Origin: Saccoglossus kowalevskii
Lineage: Eukaryota; Hemichordata; Enteropneusta; Harrimaniidae
Reading direction: 5' to 3'
NCBI RefSeq assembly: GCF_000003605.2
Contig: NW_003124960.1
Coordinates: forward strand, 6,818-28,204
DNA length: 21,387 bases
Part shown: positions 18,001 to 21,387 of the stretch, in pieces
Position numbering within the stretch: the stretch's first letter is position 1
Layout of the letters: the number at the start of each line of letters is the position of its first letter
Notes under the pieces: generated by a model
The model's input: only the letters and a program-made list of their open reading frames with translations
Databases searched by the model: none
Told to the model about the DNA's origin: nothing
Translations under genes and position numbers: made by a program

Positions 18001-19119
18001 ATGACGTTTGACATACCCTTGGCTAATAGGCAGAGTCGAGAGAGCTCATTACATTTAGTGCTAAGTGAGGCTAATACTAGAAGAAATAAGTTGACTTGAA
18101 TCGTTTAAGCTCGAACTGTTAACGGCAGTTTTCGATGATTTCGCCGGAAAGAAATTACGGTTGGGTCTACACGTGATTGATGTGTATACTTGCCAAATCA
18201 ATTAAACAACTGTGGAAAGTTGTGCACACTGTCAAATTAATTTACTGTCATACAATTTTGACTTACCTGAAATCCTAGTTGTCTGAATAGATCTATATCC
18301 ATAAGGTTGCAGCGATGTATTATAAATATCTGAACTGTCTGCATGTTGGACTGGTAGGTATACAACACCGCTGACTGCCACTTTACCTGGTTAACACTTG
18401 AGAGGTGGACGCTGTACTTGCAGTACTTGCCACTGTGAACACGGATATTTAAATCACCACACGACTGAACTCCTGATTTCGAGCTTCGTGGTATATGAAG
18501 ATTAGACTCTCCGATGTGATAATTATTGTAAACTGCGCCTCAGTAAATAATTGTTACACTGAGAATATAAATCTTCATATACACCTCAGTTACAGTTATT
18601 ATAATAGTTAATTAATTTAATAACTTTCGCACTATAATTACTTACATTTTATTTATTATACCAAAGCTACTATGCCAATAGTGTAATGCTATATTTATCT
18701 CAGTGCATTTGTTTATTATTATAGAATAGCTGACGGTTATAAATGGGATGATGACTACTGTCACGCCAGAAAGCCATTTATATGCATGTTTTATGGTAAG
18801 TTATGAAATATGATCGTATGTCTTCTTCTCATACACTGCATGTGTTAGATGTAGTTGTTCTCATTGTTGTAGAAAACGACTCTCAGAGGAATTATAACAT
18901 TGCATGCGTCAAACGTCATTTTTGCTAAAACGTGTCGAGCTCAAAAAAAAATAATAACTTGAATTCAAAAATTGAATACAAACCGACCTATACTTGGTGA
19001 CATTTACTCGAGACTGAATACTGCAAAAAATAAGTTCTATTGACTTTCATTTCATTTCATTTTTTCTTTCAGTTTGTCCCGACAACCCTAACGAGTGCAC
19101 ATCATGTATGGGAATGTAA
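8967..19119 (+). CDS. Secreted C-type lectin (perlucin-like), five exons
   Basis: Joining 8967-9035, 9637-9700, 16616-16964, 18725-18795 and 19073-19119 gives exactly 600 bases: 199 codons and a TAA, with every junction in compatible phase. The predicted protein has a signal peptide (about 1-26, likely cut after VDA), a short segment ending in Lys41-Arg42, and a C-type lectin domain (about 51-184). That domain carries Cys72, the WIGL motif at 109-112, Cys157, WDD at 168-170, Cys173 and FIC at 179-181. A tail holds three more cysteines. C-type lectin domains bind sugars or other ligands, often with calcium, and secreted versions act in molluscan immunity or shell matrix. Here the usual EPN/QPD loop reads SPN (142-144), so calcium-dependent sugar binding may be altered. 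The mature part has ten cysteines, enough for five disulfides. Exons 3 and 4 are firm. Linking exons 1-2 across a 6.9-kb intron rests on phase, signal peptide and promoter position. Confidence 0.75.
9036..9636 (+). other. Lectin intron 1
   Basis: It begins GTGAGT and ends TTTTTATAG. The interior is AT-rich with no recognised feature. Confidence 0.6.
9637..9700 (+). CDS. Lectin exon 2: linker with dibasic site
   Basis: Acceptor TTTTTATAG and donor GCAG/GTAGGG bound 64 bases that read in phase 0 as VDASEVILDTHLGGQVAKRAA plus one leftover base. VDA gives a good signal-peptidase site after Ala26. Lys41-Arg42 could be cut by a furin-like protease, which would leave the lectin domain almost bare at its N-terminus. 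The leftover G completes a Gly codon with the first two bases of exon 3. Confidence 0.6.
10401..10406 (-). terminator. Possible minus-strand polyadenylation signal
   Basis: TTTATT on + is AATAAA on the minus strand. It lies about 160 bases downstream of the stop of the minus-strand frame at 10566-10760. The hexamer is common by chance in AT-rich DNA. Confidence 0.25.
10566..10760 (-). CDS. Unidentified minus-strand frame, possible terminal exon
   Basis: The frame reads from an ATG and includes segments such as RVLSEGAPETFRIPNTDG and AMIVLWEQMN, ending ARSS and TGA. Composition is protein-like and the local GC is above the surroundings. TGTGTGTAG/GTGGGG near 10743 is a plausible acceptor, so it may be a last exon rather than a complete gene, with AATAAA following at 10406-10401. 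I recognise no domain. The opposite strand is also open from 10587 to 10874, which weakens the case. If real, it would be a gene, or a transposon piece, nested antisense in the lectin's second intron. Confidence 0.25.
   Translation of the reverse strand: MSSCVCRWGYNSTVQTGITRVLSEGAPETFRIPNTDGAMIVLWEQMNLCTHDKQVVIHNIARSS
11200..11760. repeat. Interspersed repeat with hairpin head and decayed ~100-150-bp units
   Basis: The block starts with a GC-rich hairpin (11203-11237), followed by a CpG-rich stretch around 11249-11290 with repeated GCGTCCGT. It then has two diverged copies of a unit. GAATGGTGGCCATTTTTG at 11453 and GTGGCCATTTTGTTTTAAT near 11610 mark the units. Later TCTGGCAAT...TTTTGTTCAAA...TACATTA aligns with TCTGACATG...TATGTTCATA...ATTCATTA. 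A partial third copy (AATGGCTGATTTTG) lies near 11710. The pattern of hairpin, GCGTCCGT-rich segment and GGCCATTTTG blocks resembles repeats I associate with molluscan genomes, but I cannot name the family. Confidence 0.5.
11203..11237. repeat. GC-rich stem-loop
   Basis: AGTCCCCGTTCGGA (11203-11216) pairs with TCCGAACACGGGGACT (11222-11237) around CGCAT. All 14 left-arm bases pair, and the right arm has a two-base CA bulge. In AT-rich DNA this is a striking, stable structure. It lies at the head of the repeat that follows and is probably part of it. Confidence 0.65.
12353..12541 (-). CDS. Candidate minus-strand internal exon, unidentified
   Basis: On the minus strand, AATTAG precedes 12541 as an acceptor, and AAA/GTGAGT forms a strong donor after 12353. 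Between them are exactly 63 stop-free codons in phase 0 at both ends. The translation includes SWQKRMKTACAILSNIAN and SRQLFVPEK, with five cysteines, and matches no domain I know. GC is higher than in the flanks. The acceptor has a weak pyrimidine tract, and I cannot find matching exons on either side. It could be a real exon of an antisense gene or a chance frame. Confidence 0.25.
12816..13889 (+). pseudogene. Broken Myb/SANT-like gene copy (two exons visible)
   Basis: A first segment (12816-13061, 82 codons, phase 0) begins after a TTTAG acceptor and ends at AAG/GTGAGT. It is rich in Lys, Arg and Ser and holds VLLDINNIVQQHPSTGCG. An intron ends at AATTTCATAG. The next exon, from 13502, opens GWSQEEEKRLIEYISYFRPD, which looks like helix 1 of a Myb/SANT-like DNA-binding domain, then hits TAG at 13568. 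The homologous continuation (GKDLSEQFWKEMSIYIHEHV) lies in another frame (13567-13683). A third frame (from about 13659) carries FEDLKSSELLTAVEVLF and is cut by TAG at 13770 before ending at 13887. No start codon is visible in the first exon. Two frame changes and a stop indicate a dead copy, unless the assembly has errors. It sits in the lectin's second intron, same strand. Confidence 0.5.
13890..15070. other. Intronic AT-rich DNA, no gene seen
   Basis: It holds an AATAAA at 14411-14416 directly followed by a short ATT microsatellite (to about 14432). That could be the polyadenylation site of the dead SANT-like copy. Nothing else is supported. Confidence 0.45.
15071..15878 (+). repeat. 14-unit minisatellite with 55- and 59-bp units
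   Basis: Units start at 15077, 15136, 15195, 15250, 15305, 15364, 15419, 15474, 15529, 15588, 15647, 15702, 15761 and 15816. Each begins GTCCACCAATTGTTCACG, continues TTATAAGAGTCCTCGTAGAT and ends CGACACCTGTA plus one of two tails. Tail A is TATGTATAA (59-bp unit) and tail B is AGATA (55-bp unit). The order is A A B B A B B B A A B A B A. Copies are nearly identical, with single-base variants such as ATTCGAC/ATCCGAC, so the array is young or homogenised. Neither unit length is a multiple of three, so it is not a coding repeat. It lies about 740 bp upstream of the lectin-domain exon. Confidence 0.95.
15879..16330 (-). other. Long minus-strand frame of unknown nature, possibly a repeat
   Basis: A stop-free minus-strand frame covers 16288-16007 (about 93 codons), including segments MSSIFSVLLHKILIFETGSR and LWTKFHEFIHGLMARIQS. 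The DNA is compositionally even and less AT-rich than the intron around it. It directly follows the minisatellite, which suggests an inserted element rather than a host exon. I recognise no domain and found no inverted ends. It could be a fragment of a transposon or a non-coding repeat with a fortuitously open frame. Confidence 0.25.
16616..16964 (+). CDS. Lectin exon 3: main part of the C-type lectin domain
   Basis: The exon begins after GTCAATAG (phase 1 junction) and ends CATATGAG/GTGAGT (phase 2 junction). It encodes residues 45-161: Cys51 and Cys53, YKVYTDKVNYSAARKVC with Cys72, LAYIP, GFWIGLND with the WIGL core, YVWETGD, the loop KWGTNSPNH, and ACIHMR with Cys157. These are the ordered landmarks of the family. 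Departures are SPN in place of EPN/QPD, an extra Cys133 just before the loop, and a CNC pair at the start instead of the usual spaced long-form pair. The frame stays open upstream to about 16483, but that part has no lectin features and reads through the acceptor, so I exclude it. Confidence 0.88.
17677..18099 (+). CDS. Unidentified 140-codon frame inside a lectin intron
   Basis: An ATG opens a frame starting MINKELSQKADIFSI and ending SEANTRRNKLT with a stop, the second-longest ATG-type frame in the window. It has no signal peptide, membrane segment or motif I know; the middle is rich in Ser, Leu and Thr, and the end is more polar and Arg-rich. Local GC exceeds the intron average. It stops almost exactly where the Ty3/gypsy relic on the other strand begins, so it may belong to a mobile element or be a separate insertion. 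The opposite strand is full of stops, which argues against an antisense origin for the frame. No splice sites or promoter clarify it. Confidence 0.3.
   Translation: MINKELSQKADIFSIIKTRKNILSSSAKVLTIPQISCLCNPEALHLSHTLMLQQTILVSASKKLCMLSSFSITKEYSITSNNLDTQQGFLTQCMTQVTGFLKAREVHEMTFDIPLANRQSRESSLHLVLSEANTRRNKLT
18090..18539 (-). mobile_element. Ty3/gypsy retrotransposon relic (protease end to RT start)
   Basis: On the minus strand a 100-codon stop-free stretch (18539-18240) resembles the C-terminal part of a retroelement protease. It has a run of beta-strand-like segments and LMDIDLFRQLGF, comparable to the conserved LLGxDxLxxLG segment. The catalytic DSG/DTG triad is not in this piece. After the stop, another frame from 18236 matches the start of a Ty3/gypsy reverse transcriptase: FPQLF followed by a stop at 18198-18200, then VDPTV and RKLPLTVR, which correspond to the usual F..LF, VDP and RxVPxxLR landmarks. 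A further stop at 18105-18107 and a frame change follow, and similarity ends near 18090. The RT catalytic box, integrase and LTRs are absent. It is a dead, truncated fragment inside the lectin's third intron, in antisense orientation. Confidence 0.6.
18491..18582. repeat. 13-bp inverted repeat
   Basis: GTATATGAAGATT (18491-18503) is the perfect reverse complement of AATCTTCATATAC (18570-18582), with a 66-bp spacer. It overlaps the 5' edge of the Ty3/gypsy relic. It may mark the ends of a small insertion or be a chance dyad. Confidence 0.4.
18725..18795 (+). CDS. Lectin exon 4: end of the C-type lectin domain
   Basis: The exon runs from a TTATTATTATAG acceptor to a TTTTATG/GTAAGT donor. With the two leftover bases of exon 3 it reads RIADGYKWDDDYCHARKPF, then ICMFY. 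This supplies the last third of the fold: the WDD version of the WND calcium motif, Cys173 that pairs with Cys157, and Cys181 that pairs with Cys72. The exact phase fit and domain continuity make this join very secure. Confidence 0.88.
19073..19119 (+). CDS. Lectin exon 5: cysteine-rich C-terminal tail
   Basis: After a strong pyrimidine tract (TTTTTTCTTTCAG) the frame reads VCPDNPNECTSCMGM and a TAA. The tail adds Cys186, Cys193 and Cys196 beyond the last domain cysteine. Most single-domain lectins end within a few residues of the FIC motif, so this tail is an extension. It could pair with Cys51, Cys53 or Cys133, or link chains. Confidence 0.75.
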
Positions 19120-19472
19120 TCTGCAGTTTCTGCGAATCTTTTCTTTATTGTGGTGTTATATGAACGCTAAAAGCGTTAGTTTAAATGCATTAAGCTTTTG
19201 ATCAGTTAAAGCAGTAAAACATTGCCACTATGCCTATAATCTTAGTGGAAGTGCACTGTCTCTATTTAAGGGAACAGTACTCAATGCACCAAGCACGTAA
19301 CTCAATTCATGCCCATCCTCCATCATTTTGATGACGTAACCCTAAATTATGCTCTATATAAAATAACTAGTACATGAACAACTATATTTCTTAGATTTAA
19401 AGCGCAATTAAAGATGCATACAAGTATTTATTTATTGAGTCGAGATGTATACCATCTCCACGAGACCTAACA

Positions 19473-19478
19473 AATAAA
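19473..19478 (+). terminator. Candidate polyadenylation signal of the lectin gene
   Basis: AATAAA lies 354 bases after the lectin stop and is the first canonical hexamer I see downstream on this strand. An ATTAAA lies about 110 bases later as an alternative. Confidence 0.4.
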
Positions 19479-19499
19479 CTGATTTTTAAAGGGTATCTC

Positions 19500-20870
19500 T
19501 AATCATAAGTATGGTTTCCATCTTTCACTAGCTTGAGTGTCATTACACATGTTTTCTTCATATCATTGATTGATTATCTCTTCTTTCATTAAAAACGCAA
19601 CAAAAGAATATGATCCAATTAATTAATTGTCATGTTCGTTAGCTATTTTCACCTGCTTAACAATATTTCACAACCTAATATTTTACTGTGCAATTATTTA
19701 CGAGTTCAACATTAGCTACACATCTGGTGTCGGGCTTGTGATGCTTAAAAACACAAACTGACTATATATTAACTTACTCAAGTTTTACAATTGAACAACT
19801 ACTAATCTTATTATGAGTAATCTAAATTTGGATGATGACCTCCCGGAGTCGTCCTTGTTATGTTGAAAATATGATGAGTCATTCTTATGTAATCGGTTAA
19901 TGCATATTTGAGGGTTATGTTAGAGACTTTTAAATGTATCACCATATGTATGCTTTTGCTGAGTAGTTGAATAAACAGAGAAGCTGGCGACGGCGTGCTT
20001 GGGGCTTCGGCTTCCGGCTCTGCTCGGAGCGAGCATTATACTAAACCTATCGTGTTGCGCGTATTTATTGGAAGCGAGCTGTTATCGCCGTATGGAGAAC
20101 CATCTGATCCCGTGTGATCATGGTGACAAAACAAATGAAATTTAAATCATTACGCTGTGTACACTTCCACATTTAGTATCACAAATTACAATCCCGCTTG
20201 CTAAAATTATACATATTCTACCAATCTGATCTTGGAATATACAAGATACAACTAGAATTTTATTTTAATCGAAGGCAAATCATAATTTCTTGTGTGATAT
20301 ATGGGATTGCACGACTTACAATTAAGTGTAATCAACTTTGTGCGCGTAGCCCCCACATGGCACCTTTGTTGAACGTCGCCGTCGTGATATCACAATGTGC
20401 TTTTTTCAAGTTAAAATATTATATGTCCGTCACGTTAACTTTAAAGTCAAGAATGTCTTACACATTTAACGACTGATTTGTATAGACATATTTATTATTT
20501 CTTTGGCCATACATTTTTTTAAACCACAGTTAGATTAGAATGAAATATGAATTGTTCATAGTAGTCATTAAAAAAGCAAAACTAAAAAGTATGTAGAAAT
20601 ATTCATTCTTTTTATTTCATTTTACTTCAAAAATGTTTACTCAACCCATTTTCGGAGAAACAAGCAGATTTGTTTGCAGAACTATTTTGTGGTTGGTGAC
20701 TAAAGTGGCATATAATGTACGTAATTAACTTTCATCGTTGAAATTAAATGTCTACATGCAATGTGACACACGACATATTATTGCAAGGATAATCACCTAA
20801 ATTTGGTTGGTTGTCTAAATTGCACTCAATGTGGCCATGAATAAAATATCCCCACATAATTAAAAATATA
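19500..20870. other. Intergenic DNA with a GC-rich patch, no gene seen
   Basis: A patch at about 19981-20110 is markedly GC-richer, containing GGCTTCGGCTTCCGGCTC and the short hairpin GCTCGGAGCGAGC. It is not a tRNA and shows no coding frame, so it may be the head of an unrecognised SINE or MITE. The rest is AT-rich. A 92-codon + frame (20198-20476) has no recognisable domain and is probably chance. Confidence 0.45.
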
Positions 20871-20873
20871 GCA

Positions 20874-21107
20874 TTAGCTCACGAAGTTGTTGAAATATGA
20901 TAAACCGTCAACATTTTCAGTGTTTTTTTTCATCAAAATGGCAACAACGAAAAATAGATGACCGTTAAAAGCGAACACGCAAAAAACTATTTTTTTAAAA
21001 ACTAAATACCCCAGACCATTCGTCCCGGTGTTATCGCTATCGCCACACGAGACTCCAGCTTGTCTTCTATACAATTTTCCTTCCGCCCACTTAATTTTAA
21101 TATTCAT
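20874..21107 (-). CDS. Possible first exon of a minus-strand gene, unidentified
   Basis: From an ATG at 21107 the frame reads MNIKIKWAEGKLYRRQAGVS and CGDSDNTGTNGLGYL, then turns into A/T-rich, hydrophobic sequence, which may already be intron. Just upstream on this strand lie a CCAAT box (ATTGG form near 21133) and a CRE-like TGACGTC (near 21150) in a CpG-rich patch. That arrangement is promoter-like. No domain or clear donor confirms coding, and the window ends 280 bases further on. Confidence 0.2.
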   Translation of the reverse strand: MNIKIKWAEGKLYRRQAGVSCGDSDNTGTNGLGYLVFKKIVFCVFAFNGHLFFVVAILMKKNTENVDGLSYFNNFVS

Positions 21108-21124
21108 ATGACCTTTGCACTGAC

Positions 21125-21158
21125 ATCGATAGCCAATCGCATTCGACCGCGGACGTCA
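21125..21158 (-). promoter_or_regulatory. CpG-rich CRE/CCAAT cluster
   Basis: Within about 30 bases there are GACGTCAC (CRE type), a CCGCGG block and CCAATCG. In AT-rich DNA this cluster suggests a promoter, most simply for the minus-strand ATG at 21107. The direction is not proven. Confidence 0.3.
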
Positions 21159-21387
21159 CTCTAAATAAACAACTGAATAAATTAATATACCATATTTGGA
21201 AGATAGCGGGTAAATTCAAAGTTGTTGGTGTGTTCCTTCGGGTTCCGAAGTCGCACGAAACGAGTTCATGTTCCGTTATCTTTCGCAAGTAAAACAGGTC
21301 GATATGTATTAAACATGGCATTTGTTTTCTTGTTTTAACCCCCTTATTACGCAAGCTTCCGTCGAAGTGGTGTTTTTTTCGACGATT

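Larger units (their letters stand above)
16965..18724 (+). other. Lectin intron 3
   Basis: It begins GTGAGT and ends TTATTATTATAG. It contains the frame at 17677-18099 and the Ty3/gypsy relic at 18090-18539. The rest, including the 88-codon frame at 17165-17431, shows no recognisable coding signal. A (CAATGA)-type triplet repeat lies near 17424-17442. Confidence 0.7.

Noticed and set aside
19981-20110. tRNA or structured RNA gene in the GC-rich patch
   Set aside because: No A/B box pair or cloverleaf could be drawn; only a short GCTCGGAGCGAGC hairpin is present.

Overview
The window looks like AT-rich, intron-bearing animal nuclear DNA. Coding exons are short and flanked by GT/AG splice sites. 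Long stretches have no gene, and there are relics of non-LTR and Ty3/gypsy retrotransposons, fold-back elements and a minisatellite. The one confident gene is a secreted C-type lectin of the perlucin-like type that is greatly expanded in molluscs. Together with the repeat content this suggests a lophotrochozoan, most likely a mollusc; that is inference, since no species-specific marker is visible. No bacterial operon, CRISPR array, rRNA or tRNA was found.

Region 1-8,700 has no convincing intact gene. It holds a heavily decayed LINE reverse transcriptase (about 1597-2122), a short perfect hairpin (2376-2398), an unidentified coding-like stretch (about 3140-3565), a 55-bp palindromic element with a flanking 7-bp direct repeat (3719-3787), an AT-rich hairpin (4468-4504) and a fold-back element of about 430 bp (5090-5525). 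The rest to about 8,700 is AT-rich DNA with only short, unconvincing frames.

Region 8,726-19,480 is one lectin gene on the + strand. A palindrome, two opposed CRE/bZIP-like sites and a TATA box precede a signal-peptide exon. Five exons (8967-9035, 9637-9700, 16616-16964, 18725-18795, 19073-19119) join in a fully compatible frame into a predicted 199-residue protein: signal peptide, short propeptide-like segment with a Lys-Arg pair, one C-type lectin domain with an altered calcium/sugar motif, and a short three-cysteine tail. An AATAAA lies about 350 bases after the stop. The exons were assembled by hand from splice sites and phase.

The 6.9-kb second intron is crowded. It holds an unidentified minus-strand frame with a nearby polyadenylation signal, a mollusc-style interspersed repeat with a GC-rich hairpin, a possible minus-strand exon, a broken Myb/SANT-like gene copy, a 14-unit minisatellite that mixes 55- and 59-bp units, and a long minus-strand frame of unknown nature. 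The third intron holds an unidentified 140-codon frame and a minus-strand Ty3/gypsy relic covering the protease end and reverse transcriptase start.

Region 19,480-21,387 has no confident gene. It contains a GC-rich patch near 20,000 and, near the right end, a CpG-rich CRE/CCAAT cluster ahead of a minus-strand ATG that might be the start of a neighbouring gene. I see no multi-gene system here; the most interesting items are the modified lectin, the two fold-back elements and the two-form minisatellite.
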